A stretch of DNA of 64,000 nucleotides from Bacillus massiliigorillae (GTDB lineage: Bacteria; Bacillota; Bacilli; Bacillales; DSM-1321), in assembly GCF_000380245.2 (NCBI RefSeq), contig NZ_HG428741.1, positions 1,188,789 to 1,252,788 on the forward strand, given 5' to 3'. The notes under the pieces were generated by a model. That model had not been told where the DNA came from and did not search any database. It saw only the letters and a program-made list of their open reading frames with translations. Of this stretch, positions 54,220 through 62,811 are shown piece by piece (the first letter of the stretch is position 1; each line of letters starts with the position of its first letter). The position numbers were made by a program, and so were the translations under genes.

Positions 54220-56280
54220 ATGAGTAAAGAAGTCAGAAATATCGTATTATTGGGTCATCAAGGCTGTGGAAAGACAATGACAGCTGAAGCTTTAATGTAT
54301 ATTTCACGTAATACTACTAGATTGGGTTACATAGAAGAAGGAAATACAATAAGTGATTATGGAGTCGAAGAAAAGAATCGTAAAATATCTATTCAAACTT
54401 CTTTAATTCCCTTATTGTATCAAAACTATAAAATTAACATATTAGATGCTCCTGGTTATTTAGAATTTGAAAGTGAAAGAATACAAGCGTTAGAAGCTGC
54501 TGATGCTGCTTTCATTTCAGTGAGTGCTCGTTCTGGCATAAAAGTTGGTACGGAAAGAAGTTTTGAAGCAGCAAAAGCAAAAGGAGTTCCAACTACTTTT
54601 TTAATTAATAAAATTGATAAAGACAATAGTAATTTTGAAAGAGTTTATAATGGGCTCAGAGAAAAATTCGGATATAATGTAGTTGCGTTACAAATACCGG
54701 TTGTACGAGATAATTGGGTCGAAGGTGTAATTGATCTTTTACATGGAACGTATTCTGTATATGATTTTATGAAAAATGAAAGCGTTATCAAGGACATTCC
54801 AAGTGATTATGAACAATACTATCATGAGTCACTAGAAACATTAATGGAAACAATTTCAGAATCTAGTGAAGAGTATTTAGTAGAATACTTAGACAAAGGT
54901 TTCTTAACAAAAGATGAAATGGTCGTTGGGCTGAAAAAAGGAATAAATGAAGGTGAAATATATCCTGTATTGTGCACTTCTGCACAAACAGGTAAAGGCA
55001 TTCAACTACTATTAGATTATATTTGTGAATCAATGCCATCACCGTTTGAAAGAACATTTTATTATGTAGATAGCGCCGGTAACGAAAATATTGGAACCTT
55101 GTCTGAAGATGAAAGTGAGACAACAGCCCTGGTATTCAAAACAGTAGCCGACCCATTTGTTGGTAAGCTTTCTTTTGTAAAAGTGTTACAAGGTTCATTA
55201 AGGGTGAATTCAAATCTATATAATTCTATTAAGAATAAAGAAGAGAAGATTAATAGTTTATACTTTGTTCGAGGTAAGGAGCAAAAAGCTTTTGATGTTA
55301 TCGAGACAGGGGATATAGGGGTTATTGCCAAATTACAATACTCCAATACAAATGATACATTATGTGATAAAAGCTCTCCTATTCGAATAATACATCAAAG
55401 CTTTGAATTGCCAACTCTTGAAAGGGTAGTAGTTGTAACCAAAAAAGGAGACGAAGATAAAGTTTTAAGTGCCCTTACAAAAATACAAGAGGAAGATCCA
55501 GCAATTATTGTTTATCGAGATGATGAGTTTTTAGAATTACGAATTATTGGTATGGGTGAAACACATTTAGAGATTATTAAAAGTAAACTTCTAAATAAGT
55601 TTGATATTGAAATGGATTACAAGTTACCTAATATACCATATCGTGAAGCAATAAAGGGTAGAGCCGATGTACAGGGAAGATACAAAAAACAAAGCGGTGG
55701 TCATGGTCAGTTTGGAGATGTGAAAATCATTTTTGAACCAAGAACAGATGATTGTGATGAATTATTATTTATAAATAAAGTAGTAGGTGGAGCAGTCCCT
55801 AGAAATTACATTCCTGCTGTTGAGAAAGGCTTATTAGAAGCAATGGATACAGGTGTGTTAGCAGGATTTCCACTCATTCGTTTACAAGCAACATTATATG
55901 ATGGATCATATCATGCAGTTGATAGCTCAGAATATGCCTTTAAAGTAGCGGCGAGTTTAGCTTATAAACAAGGAATAGCACTTGCGAATCCATGTATACT
56001 AGAGCCTATTATGAAAGTTGAAATGGAGATACCTTCCGAATATATCGGTGATGTAGTTAGCGAGCTAACCAGAAAACGAGGTCGAATTTTAGGTATGGAA
56101 GATGATACAGGTATTGAATTTGTTACAGCAGAAGTACCGCAAGTAGAATTGTTAAGCTTTACAACTGAGCTTAAATCATTAACAGGTGCTAGAGGTAGAT
56201 TTACGCAGAAATTTGCACGATATGAAGAGTTATCACATGAATTAGAGGAGAAATTAATTCGTGAATTAGAGTTAATCTAA
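54220..56280 (+). CDS. Elongation factor G-like GTPase (EF-G paralogue)
   Basis: Translation-factor GTPase with the five-domain EF-G layout, 686 residues. Seen: P-loop GHQGCGKT, NKID (G4), and domain IV SGGHGQFGDVKI. Differences from FusA: the G3 motif is DAPGY (residues 76-80) not DTPGH, so the catalytic His is Tyr80, and the switch I region lacks the usual ERGITI (KNRKISIQTS instead). These are traits of the EF-G2/FusA2-like group, whose GTPase rate and role differ from the housekeeping factor. It stands alone, with no rpsL/rpsG/tuf neighbours. A ribosome-protection or stress role is possible but unproven. Confidence 0.9.
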   Translation: MSKEVRNIVLLGHQGCGKTMTAEALMYISRNTTRLGYIEEGNTISDYGVEEKNRKISIQTSLIPLLYQNYKINILDAPGYLEFESERIQALEAADAAFISVSARSGIKVGTERSFEAAKAKGVPTTFLINKIDKDNSNFERVYNGLREKFGYNVVALQIPVVRDNWVEGVIDLLHGTYSVYDFMKNESVIKDIPSDYEQYYHESLETLMETISESSEEYLVEYLDKGFLTKDEMVVGLKKGINEGEIYPVLCTSAQTGKGIQLLLDYICESMPSPFERTFYYVDSAGNENIGTLSEDESETTALVFKTVADPFVGKLSFVKVLQGSLRVNSNLYNSIKNKEEKINSLYFVRGKEQKAFDVIETGDIGVIAKLQYSNTNDTLCDKSSPIRIIHQSFELPTLERVVVVTKKGDEDKVLSALTKIQEEDPAIIVYRDDEFLELRIIGMGETHLEIIKSKLLNKFDIEMDYKLPNIPYREAIKGRADVQGRYKKQSGGHGQFGDVKIIFEPRTDDCDELLFINKVVGGAVPRNYIPAVEKGLLEAMDTGVLAGFPLIRLQATLYDGSYHAVDSSEYAFKVAASLAYKQGIALANPCILEPIMKVEMEIPSEYIGDVVSELTRKRGRILGMEDDTGIEFVTAEVPQVELLSFTTELKSLTGARGRFTQKFARYEELSHELEEKLIRELELI

Positions 56281-56298
56281 CTATGTTGGAGATGAGGG

Positions 56299-56355
56299 GG
56301 CTATCTCAAAAATGATTAAACATTTTGTGGGATAGCCTATTTACGTTTTTTAGAT
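56299..56355 (+). terminator. Terminator after the EF-G-like gene
   Basis: GGCTATCTCAAAAATG (56299-56314) pairs with CATTTTGTGGGATAGCC (56321-56337) with small mismatches, then TATTTACGTTTTTT. Confidence 0.75.
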
Positions 56356-56468
56356 GCTTCGTAATTGTTTATATTTTCATCTACTAAATGAAGTTTCTGT
56401 GAAAAAACACTGATTAATACCTCATGAGCACTCCTTATTATGCGTTTATGTATTATCAATCAAATCAG

Positions 56469-56519
56469 TTGACAAGGAAAGTGATTTTATGGTAAATTTA
56501 TCTCGAATTAAAGATAATT
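56469..56519 (+). promoter_or_regulatory. Dioxygenase promoter with MhqR-type box 1
   Basis: TTGACA (56469-56474), 18 bases, TAAATT (56493-56498). TTATCTCGAATTAAAGATAA (56498-56517) begins at the -10 box and closely matches the MhqR operator (ATCTCGAATTCGAGAT type). A MarR-type repressor bound here would block the start. Confidence 0.8.
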
Positions 56520-56566
56520 TAATTAGAAGTACTTTAATAAAAGAATTAGAAAAAAATTTTTTATAT

Positions 56567-56590
56567 AATTATCTCGAAATGAAGATAATT
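56567..56590 (+). promoter_or_regulatory. MhqR-type box 2
   Basis: Arms AATTATCT (56567-56574) and AGATAATT (56583-56590) are perfect inverted copies around CGAAATGA. 69 bases after box 1 and 76 before the ATG, inside the leader; a second operator for the same repressor. Confidence 0.75.
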
Positions 56591-56666
56591 AAAACTGAAG
56601 TAAACAGTTTATCGCAAAATACATTTTGAAAAAATATGTTTGCAAGACAAGTGGGAGGACAATAAA

Positions 56667-57650
56667 ATGAATCATTTAAAAGGTATTCATCATGTTACAG
56701 CTATTACAAGTAGTGCTGAAAAAAACTACGAGTTTTTTACGTATGTGTTAGGGATGCGATTAGTAAAGAAAACAGTAAATCAAGATGATATTCAAACATA
56801 TCATTTATTCTTTGCAGATGATAAAGGTAGTGCAGGAACAGATATGACGTTTTTTGATTTTCCTAATATTCCAAAAGGAGTACATGGAACAAACGAGATT
56901 GCTAAAACGTCGTTTCGTGTACCAACAGATGATGCACTGGAATATTGGGTAAAACGTTTTAACAGACTGGAAGTCAAGCACACAGGCATACAAGAACAAT
57001 TTGGGAAAAAGACGTTATCATTTGTAGATTTTGATGATCAACAATATCAATTAATTTCAGATGAGAAAAATTTAGGCGTAGTATCTGGTACACCGTGGCA
57101 AAAGGGGCCAATTCCATTAGAATATGCGATTACAGGTTTAGGGCCAATTTTTGTTCGTATTGCAGATTTCAATTTCTTTAAGCAAGTACTTGAAAAAGTC
57201 ATGTTATTTAAAGAAATCGATGTAGATGGTTCTTATCATTTATTCGAAGTTGGTGAAGGGGGAAATGGTGCACAAGTTATTGTTGAACATAATACAGTGC
57301 TACCAATTGCAAGACAAGGCTATGGAACCGTTCATCATGCTGCATTCCGAGTAGCAGATCGAGCAGTATTAGATGAATGGACAGCTCGTCTTGAAGAATT
57401 TGGCTTCCCAACATCAGGATATGTAGATCGCCATTTCTTTGAATCACTTTATGCTCGTGTTGCACCTCAAATATTATTTGAGTGGGCAACTGATGGACCG
57501 GGATTTATGGGTGATGAGCCATATGAAACAGTAGGTGAGAAGCTTTCACTACCACCATTTTTAGAGGCGCAACGTGAATATATTGAACAAATTGTACGAC
57601 CAATTGATACAGTTAGAAGTACAAGAGAATTCGAGAAAGAGTATGAATAA
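56667..57650 (+). CDS. Ring-cleaving dioxygenase, VOC family (MhqO/MhqA-like)
   Basis: Vicinal-oxygen-chelate protein, 327 residues with two glyoxalase-type halves. Seen: GIHHVTAITS (metal His) at the start, GTVHHAAFRV in the second half and a Glu in FESLYARVAPQILFEWATDGPGF. In B. subtilis such proteins (MhqO, MhqA) are induced by quinones and are thought to cleave hydroquinones. The ATG at 56667 follows GGGAGG; an upstream ATG at 56640 does not. Two MhqR-type operators in front support quinone-responsive control. No mhqR gene in the window. Confidence 0.9.
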   Translation: MNHLKGIHHVTAITSSAEKNYEFFTYVLGMRLVKKTVNQDDIQTYHLFFADDKGSAGTDMTFFDFPNIPKGVHGTNEIAKTSFRVPTDDALEYWVKRFNRLEVKHTGIQEQFGKKTLSFVDFDDQQYQLISDEKNLGVVSGTPWQKGPIPLEYAITGLGPIFVRIADFNFFKQVLEKVMLFKEIDVDGSYHLFEVGEGGNGAQVIVEHNTVLPIARQGYGTVHHAAFRVADRAVLDEWTARLEEFGFPTSGYVDRHFFESLYARVAPQILFEWATDGPGFMGDEPYETVGEKLSLPPFLEAQREYIEQIVRPIDTVRSTREFEKEYE

Positions 57651-57658
57651 GAAATGAA

Positions 57659-57712
57659 GGGTCTATCTGAAAAGTGATTTCTATTCACTTCTCAGATAGA
57701 CCCATTTTTTGC
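57659..57712 (+). terminator. Terminator after the dioxygenase
   Basis: GGGTCTATCTGA (57659-57670) pairs with TCAGATAGACCC (57692-57703), with an inner AAGTGA/TCACTT stem, then ATTTTTT. Confidence 0.87.
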
Positions 57713-57838
57713 AGGAATAATTAAGTTTATCCCATTCAAACTAGTGCTAAGACTCCTACTTCAACAAGGCAGTGAAGGCACATAGACGATTAAGTGGGAG
57801 ATCAAGCACCAGTAAGAACTAAGGTTGGTTCAACTAAT

Positions 57839-57870
57839 AATCGGTAGGGGATGAAGGCCCCCCACCGATT
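57839..57870 (-). terminator. Probable terminator of the EamA gene
   Basis: AATCGGT-A-GGGG and CCCC-CC-ACCGATT form a GC-rich stem just beyond the stop at 57882; the tail on the minus strand (ATTATTAG) is only weakly T-rich. Confidence 0.6.
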
Positions 57871-57881
57871 AAAGTTTCACT

Positions 57882-58754
57882 TTATTCTTCTCGGATAACT
57901 AAGAGTACTCCGATGAAAATCAAAAATGTTCCAATCCAAAAAGTAAAGCCTAATTGCTCATCTAATAATAACCAACCTAAAAAAGTACCGACTATCGGCT
58001 GGAAAAAGAAAAATATACCTCCACTTGAAGCGTTAAGTAATTGGAGTCCACGATTCCATAGTATAAATCCACATGCTGTTGAAATGACTCCTAAGTATAG
58101 TAAACCACCGAAAATAGATGGATGCATCATAGCTTGAAAATCCAATTCAGGTAATCGAATTACTGTAATCGGTGTTAATAAGACAATTGCTACAATAATG
58201 GCATAGCTTGTAACAACAATTTGTGAATAGTGCTTCGGAACACGTTTAATGAGAACTGACATAAGCGACCATGTTAATGCTGCAATAAGGAGTGATAAAC
58301 CACCAAGTTGCATGGATGAATCAACATGTGCATTTCCAACGATTATCAAGACGCCACATGTTGCTAAAAGGATTGAAAAAGCTTTTTTTAGCGTGATTTT
58401 TTCTTTTAAAATGAAACGAGCAAAGACGACAATAAATGCTGGAGTCGTTGCGGTAATAATTGCACCTAATTGAGCTGTCGCTAGCATGGTACCAATTTCT
58501 TGAGTAACGATTGAAATAGTATTACCAATAAACCCAATCATAATAATTAATAGCCAATCACGTTTCTGAATTCGCCATGACTGTTTTGTAACAACACCAA
58601 TAACAAGTAAGGCGATAATGGCAATACAATAGCGGAGCCATACTAATTCTAGAGGTGGTACAACGTCTACAACAACTTTCACCACAACATACATTCCGCC
58701 CCAAATACTTGCTGCAAGTGATAAATATAATGAACCTAATAAGGTTTTTCTCAT
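57882..58754 (-). CDS. EamA/DMT family transporter
   Basis: Drug/metabolite transporter, 290 residues, ten hydrophobic segments in two EamA repeats (SLYLSLAASIWGGMYVVVK in the first, LLIAALTWSLMSVLIKRVP in the second). Members export amino acids, sugars or drugs. GGAGGG lies 9 bases before the ATG. Monocistronic on the minus strand. Its leader (58755-58870) carries crossed inverted repeats that could control expression. Specificity unknown. Confidence 0.92.
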   Translation of the reverse strand: MRKTLLGSLYLSLAASIWGGMYVVVKVVVDVVPPLELVWLRYCIAIIALLVIGVVTKQSWRIQKRDWLLIIMIGFIGNTISIVTQEIGTMLATAQLGAIITATTPAFIVVFARFILKEKITLKKAFSILLATCGVLIIVGNAHVDSSMQLGGLSLLIAALTWSLMSVLIKRVPKHYSQIVVTSYAIIVAIVLLTPITVIRLPELDFQAMMHPSIFGGLLYLGVISTACGFILWNRGLQLLNASSGGIFFFFQPIVGTFLGWLLLDEQLGFTFWIGTFLIFIGVLLVIREE

Positions 58755-58788
58755 TCTTATACCCTCCGTTTTATCTAGACAATTCCTG

Positions 58789-58866
58789 CCCTTAACGGAG
58801 ATGTAGTTATTTCACCGTTAAGGGAGAATAACTACAGGTACATCGTTTTCAAATAGCGGTGACCGC
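58789..58866 (-). promoter_or_regulatory. Interleaved inverted repeats in the EamA gene leader
   Basis: Two perfect 10-bp inverted repeats cross each other: A CCCTTAACGG (58789-58798) with A' CCGTTAAGGG (58815-58824), and B TGTAGTTATT (58802-58811) with B' AATAACTACA (58827-58836), in the order A-B-A'-B'. A GC-rich dyad GCGGTGACCGC (58856-58866) lies just upstream in the minus-strand sense. In RNA only one long stem could form fully at a time. Confidence 0.7.
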
Positions 58867-58939
58867 ATCATCAGCTATCAACTCACTTTCAGAATATTTA
58901 TTTAATAATATACTAAATTTATAATGATGAGTACTATTT

Positions 58940-59881
58940 TTAGTTCAATTCGTTATACATAGTTAAAATCTCTTTAGCTTGTAGACATAAACCATCTATT
59001 AATTCCTTAGGTTCTACAATTTTTGCATGAATGCCTAGTCTAGAAAAGAGAGGTGTTATAAAACCTAGTTCACCTTTGTCGATGATTGAATTAATATAAC
59101 CTGTTCCATCTTCATTAGTAATTACAATACCATCAAAACTAGGAACGCTTTTACATTGGCGTACTCCTTCACTTGTTAATTGCACGTGTAATCGTATGGG
59201 ATTTTTAACTTCATTAAAGCCTAACCATTCTTCTAAATTCATGAAATGATCATCATTCTTTTCTGTTGATAATATGGAGAGGATGCGATCCACACGATAT
59301 AGTAATATTTTTTGCTTGGTATAATCATACGCAGGTAAATACCATAGTCCATCATGAGCATATACACCGATTGGACGAATATGTTTTGTTGTTATTCCAG
59401 ATTTTGATTCATATTGGATGTGGAGATTACTATTTGCAATCGAAGCTTCTAGAACATCCTGTAATAGAGGTGTAGCGATGGTTCTTTTAGGATTCCAAAA
59501 AGTGATATAAGAGCGTATTTTATCGATTTTTGATTTCGCATCATTTTGTAGGGAACTGTATAGTTTTTGTGATACAGAATTTATTTCTGAATTGAAGGGA
59601 AGGTCTCGATAGTAGTTTAAAGATTGGAAAGCAAAGAATATCGAAACAGCTTCCTCTTCAGTAAATAAAATGGGAGATAGCATACTATTTGTTAATACTG
59701 TATAACCACCATTTCTTCCTTGCTCAGCATAAATCGGTAAACCCATGTCGCTTAAATCTAATATATATCGATGAACAGTTCGAACAGATATATTAAATTC
59801 ATCCGCTATCTCTTGTGCTGTAAATTTTCTTTTGGCGCTAGCATACATAAGAATATCTAGTAGGCGTTTTGCTTTCGTCAT
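58940..59881 (-). CDS. HTH/WYL-domain transcriptional regulator (YafY type)
   Basis: 313 residues. N-terminal HTH_11 (KRLLDILMYASAKRKFTAQEIADEFNISVRTVHRYILDLSDMGLPIY), then a WYL domain (HIRPIGVYAHDGLWYLPAYDYTKQKILLYRVDRI) and a WCX-type end. WYL proteins sense nucleic acid or small ligands. The ATG at 59881 is preferred, 6 bases after AAGGTG; a GTG at 59890 overlaps this site. Divergent from the RibD-like reductase gene, 116 bases away, which is the likely target. Confidence 0.92.
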   Translation of the reverse strand: MTKAKRLLDILMYASAKRKFTAQEIADEFNISVRTVHRYILDLSDMGLPIYAEQGRNGGYTVLTNSMLSPILFTEEEAVSIFFAFQSLNYYRDLPFNSEINSVSQKLYSSLQNDAKSKIDKIRSYITFWNPKRTIATPLLQDVLEASIANSNLHIQYESKSGITTKHIRPIGVYAHDGLWYLPAYDYTKQKILLYRVDRILSILSTEKNDDHFMNLEEWLGFNEVKNPIRLHVQLTSEGVRQCKSVPSFDGIVITNEDGTGYINSIIDKGELGFITPLFSRLGIHAKIVEPKELIDGLCLQAKEILTMYNELN

Positions 59882-59906
59882 ATTTATCACCTTTTTATTT
59901 TAATCA

Positions 59907-59941
59907 TGTCATTACTTGTCATGTTTAAAAGTTAGTATAAT
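59907..59941 (+). promoter_or_regulatory. Promoter and candidate operator of the RibD-like gene
   Basis: TGTCAT occurs at 59907-59912 and 59917-59922, direct repeats one helix turn apart, then TATAAT at 59936-59941. No standard -35 at 17 bases is seen, which would fit an activated or repressed promoter under the divergent WYL regulator. Confidence 0.5.
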
Positions 59942-59997
59942 GTTTATCATATGTTTTTTTCAATATGAGATATGCTATAAGAAAAAGGAGATTTAAT

Positions 59998-60528
59998 ATG
60001 ACTCGTGAAGTTATTTTATATATTGCAACAAGTTTAGATGGTTTTATTGCTACAGAGGATGATAATTTACAATGGTTGGATGAAACAGAAGGTGAAGGAG
60101 ATGCTGGCTATTTAGATATGCTAAATACCATTGATACGATAATCATGGGAAAAAGAACATATGATTATGTAATGGCACATGTAGATGAATTTCCATACTC
60201 AGATAAAAAATGTTATGTCTTTACTACTTCTGAAAAAGGCTCAAATGAACATGTAGAGTTTGTTAATGAAAATGTTGTAGAATTTACAAACACCCTGAAG
60301 CAGCAAGAAGGAGCGAAAATCTGGATGGTTGGAGGTGCGGGTATACTCGATGATTTTATGAAAGAAAATTTAATTGATGAGTATATCATTACTGTGAGCC
60401 CACATATATTAGGGTCGGGTATTCCATTATTTAAAGAAAATAATCCTAAAATCGATTTGTATTTAGAAAGCACAACACGTTATGGTCAATTTGTGCAAAT
60501 GCATTATAAGGTGAAAACAAAGAATTAA
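59998..60528 (+). CDS. Dihydrofolate reductase-like (RibD C-terminal) protein 1
   Basis: 176 residues with the DHFR-like fold of the RibD C-terminal domain (YyaP type). Seen: LYIATSLDGFIATEDD at the start, DTIIMGKRTYDYV, and the nucleotide-binding IWMVGGAGILDDFM followed by YIITVSPHILGSGIPLF. The start is the ATG at 59998, 7 bases after AAAGGAG; earlier in-frame codons are non-homologous. Probably an NADPH-dependent reductase of unknown substrate; it lacks the RibD deaminase domain, so it is not a riboflavin enzyme on its own. Confidence 0.9.
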   Translation: MTREVILYIATSLDGFIATEDDNLQWLDETEGEGDAGYLDMLNTIDTIIMGKRTYDYVMAHVDEFPYSDKKCYVFTTSEKGSNEHVEFVNENVVEFTNTLKQQEGAKIWMVGGAGILDDFMKENLIDEYIITVSPHILGSGIPLFKENNPKIDLYLESTTRYGQFVQMHYKVKTKN

Positions 60529-60554
60529 AGTTGAGTATTCATAGTATTTCTAAA

Positions 60555-60586
60555 GTAGACCTATTCACATGAATGAATAGGTCTAC
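60555..60586. terminator. Shared terminator between converging genes
   Basis: GTAGACCTATTCA (60555-60567) and TGAATAGGTCTAC (60574-60586), perfect 13-bp stem with a six-base loop, between the RibD-like gene and the minus-strand secreted protein gene. T-runs are short on both sides. Confidence 0.7.
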
Positions 60587-60593
60587 GATGTTC

Positions 60594-61091
60594 TCATTGT
60601 GATTTGGAAGAGAAGATAAAACTTTCTTTTAAATGCTTACCTTCGTGCTCTTTTAAGGTCCAGATAATCTCAACTTCTAATTCTGTTGATTTTTCGGCAA
60701 GAAGAAAATTAGAAAATGTGTACGGGAATCCATCAATTAATTCTTTTGCTAAAGCAAGCGTTTCTTCAAAGTGTCCTTGAGTACATGCTCTTTCATCTTG
60801 GCAGCCGAATAAGGCGTATTTGGCAGAAGAGTTGGGTTTGTTTCCAAATATATTAATTTCTGCTGATAATACTTCTTCACCGATATTATCTATTTTCAAT
60901 GAATAGGTATGGAATTTTCCGTTTGGAGGTTTTGCTAAATTTTCAACTTGTTCAGCTTTTTCAATAGTTACTGACCATTGTTTTGAGCTTTGGCTGATGG
61001 GTAATGTATTAAATGTTAATGCCTTCGATTCTTCAGCTATGGATAATTGGAAAAGAAGAATTAGTAGGTAAATAGTTAATTTCTTTTTCAT
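60594..61091 (-). CDS. Secreted protein of unknown function
   Basis: 165 residues. A typical signal peptide (KKKLTIYLLILLFQLSIA, then EESKA) predicts export, with cleavage around residues 19-25. The mature part looks like a beta-sandwich: SVTIEKAEQVENL, TYSLKIDNIGEEVLSAEINIFG, LEVEIIWTLKE, alternating polar and hydrophobic residues. Two cysteines eight... residues apart or fewer (GCQDERAC) could form a disulfide outside the cell. I do not recognise a family. It is alone on its strand, ending at the shared terminator. Confidence 0.75.
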   Translation of the reverse strand: MKKKLTIYLLILLFQLSIAEESKALTFNTLPISQSSKQWSVTIEKAEQVENLAKPPNGKFHTYSLKIDNIGEEVLSAEINIFGNKPNSSAKYALFGCQDERACTQGHFEETLALAKELIDGFPYTFSNFLLAEKSTELEVEIIWTLKEHEGKHLKESFIFSSKSQ

Positions 61092-61251
61092 ATTTGTACT
61101 CTCATTCGGTATAGTTTATATTTATTTTTCTCTATTTAAGTTGAATTATTCTTTTGCGGTTTAGATGGTTGAAAAAGGAACATGACATAGTTTTTAATAA
61201 TTAATGACAGTGGTTATTTAAATAATTGGGTTGGTTATAAGGAGGGATATT

Positions 61252-62121
61252 GTGCGTTCCGAAAAAGAAATGATGAATTTAGTACTACGTGTTGCCAAAG
61301 AAGATGAAAGAGTCAGAGCTGTTGGAATGAATGGTTCTAGGACAAATATGAATGTACCAAAAGATCCTTTTCAAGATTTTGATATTGTATATCTCGTGAA
61401 TGATATGCAGTCCTTTACTGACGATCCAAATTGGATTGATGTTTTTGGTGAGAGAATCATCATGCAGACACCAGAGAATATGGCAATGTTTCCTCCTGAA
61501 TTAGGCGGTCGATTTTCTTATCTGATGCTGTTTGCTGATGGAAATCGTATTGATTTACTATTAATTCCTTTAGAAGAAAAGGAGGTTTATTGCCATGAAG
61601 ATGGACTGACTGTTCTTTTGTTAGATAAGGATAAACAGTTGCCAACTATTCCTGCTCCATCGGATGAGGAATATTGGGTAAAGCGACCTTCGGCTGCTTT
61701 CTTTGATGACTGTTGCAATGAATTTTGGTGGGTTTCTACTTATATAGTGAAGGGGTTATGGAGACAAGAAATCTTATATGCTCTCGATCATTTTAATATG
61801 GTTAGGTCCATGTTAGTTAAAATGTTAGAATGGAAAGTTGGTATTGATACTAATTTTTCATTAAGCGTAGGTAAAAATGGGAAGTTTTTGAAGAATCATG
61901 TTAATCAGGAATTGTGGGAAAGACTTATGGGAACATATCCTACTGGAGACTATGAATCCGTTTGGCGTTCTTTGTTTATAATGACAGATTTATTTGAGGA
62001 AGTTGCAATAGAAGTAGGCAATTATTTTGACTATAAATACCCAATTGAAGAAGCAGACAAGGTAAAGAAATATCATTTACATGTTCAAGCACTTCCATCA
62101 GGTGCAGAAGCAATTTATTAG
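61252..62121 (+). CDS. aadK: Aminoglycoside 6-adenylyltransferase (AadK type)
   Basis: Transfers AMP to the 6-hydroxyl of streptomycin, giving resistance. 289 residues from the GTG at 61252, close to B. subtilis AadK in length and start (MRSEKEMMNLVL). Seen: nucleotidyltransferase motif GMNGSRTNMNVP with FQDFDIVYLV (Asp pair for Mg-ATP), FPPELGGRFSY, FADGNRIDLLLIP and KRPSAAFFDDCCNEFWWVSTYIVKGLWR. AAGGAGGG lies before the GTG; the TTG at 61231 is upstream of it. Chromosomal AadK genes are intrinsic in Bacillus; no mobile element borders this one. Activity on streptomycin is inferred. Confidence 0.92.
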   Translation: MRSEKEMMNLVLRVAKEDERVRAVGMNGSRTNMNVPKDPFQDFDIVYLVNDMQSFTDDPNWIDVFGERIIMQTPENMAMFPPELGGRFSYLMLFADGNRIDLLLIPLEEKEVYCHEDGLTVLLLDKDKQLPTIPAPSDEEYWVKRPSAAFFDDCCNEFWWVSTYIVKGLWRQEILYALDHFNMVRSMLVKMLEWKVGIDTNFSLSVGKNGKFLKNHVNQELWERLMGTYPTGDYESVWRSLFIMTDLFEEVAIEVGNYFDYKYPIEEADKVKKYHLHVQALPSGAEAIY

Positions 62122-62164
62122 TTGTTATTTGTGGTGATAGGTAGGTTAGATTATTTGCTTAAGA

Positions 62165-62202
62165 AAGGCTGTCTCTTCTTTCTATAATAAGAATACAGCC
62201 TT
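62165..62202. other. Hairpin between aadK and the next reductase gene
   Basis: AAGGCTGT (62165-62172) pairs with ACAGCCTT (62195-62202), with an inner TTCTT/AAGAA stem. No T-run follows, and it ends 18 bases before the next ATG, so it may affect translation or weakly end aadK. Confidence 0.4.
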
Positions 62203-62220
62203 AGAAAATGGAGAAGAACT

Positions 62221-62793
62221 ATGTCGGAAAACGTAAAACAGAGAAGAATAATTTTAGATTTAGCAGTTACTTTAGATGGTTTTATTGAAGGTAAAAATGG
62301 CGAAATCGATTGGTGCATTATGGACCCTGAAATAGGATTCACTAATTTCTTAAATCAAATTGATACTATTTTATATGGTAGAAAAAGCTATGATTTATGG
62401 GGACAATATAAGCCGAAAACTAATGACTCGGATACCGAAAAAGAAATTTGGAGAGTGATTCATAGTAAAAAGAAATATGTGTTTTCTAGAAAACAAAATG
62501 AAACTGAGAATCAAACCATATTTATAAATAATAATATCCTTGAAGAAGTAAATAAAATAAAGAATAAACCTGGTAAAGACATCTGGCTATATGGCGGAGC
62601 AAGTCTCATTACAACTTTTATTAATTTAGGGCTTGTTGATGAATTTAGATTATCTATTCACCCTGTTGTTTTGGGAGAAGGAAAACCGTTGTTTATTGAT
62701 ATAAAACAGAGGCTGAATTTAACAATGGTTAAAACAAGAACTCTCTCTTCGGGCGTTGTGCAACTAATCTATCATTGGAATGGTAATAAATAA
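62221..62793 (+). CDS. Dihydrofolate reductase-like (RibD C-terminal) protein 2
   Basis: 190 residues, same fold as 59998-60528 but only distantly similar. Seen: RIILDLAVTLDGFIEGKNGEIDW, DTILYGRKSYDLWGQY, the nucleotide-binding DIWLYGGASLITTFI, and LSIHPVVLGEGKPLF. GGAGAAG lies 5 bases before the ATG. A putative NADPH-dependent reductase with no known substrate. It ends at the strong bidirectional terminator. Confidence 0.9.
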   Translation: MSENVKQRRIILDLAVTLDGFIEGKNGEIDWCIMDPEIGFTNFLNQIDTILYGRKSYDLWGQYKPKTNDSDTEKEIWRVIHSKKKYVFSRKQNETENQTIFINNNILEEVNKIKNKPGKDIWLYGGASLITTFINLGLVDEFRLSIHPVVLGEGKPLFIDIKQRLNLTMVKTRTLSSGVVQLIYHWNGNK

Positions 62794-62811
62794 TTAGGTT
62801 ATTATAGTAAG

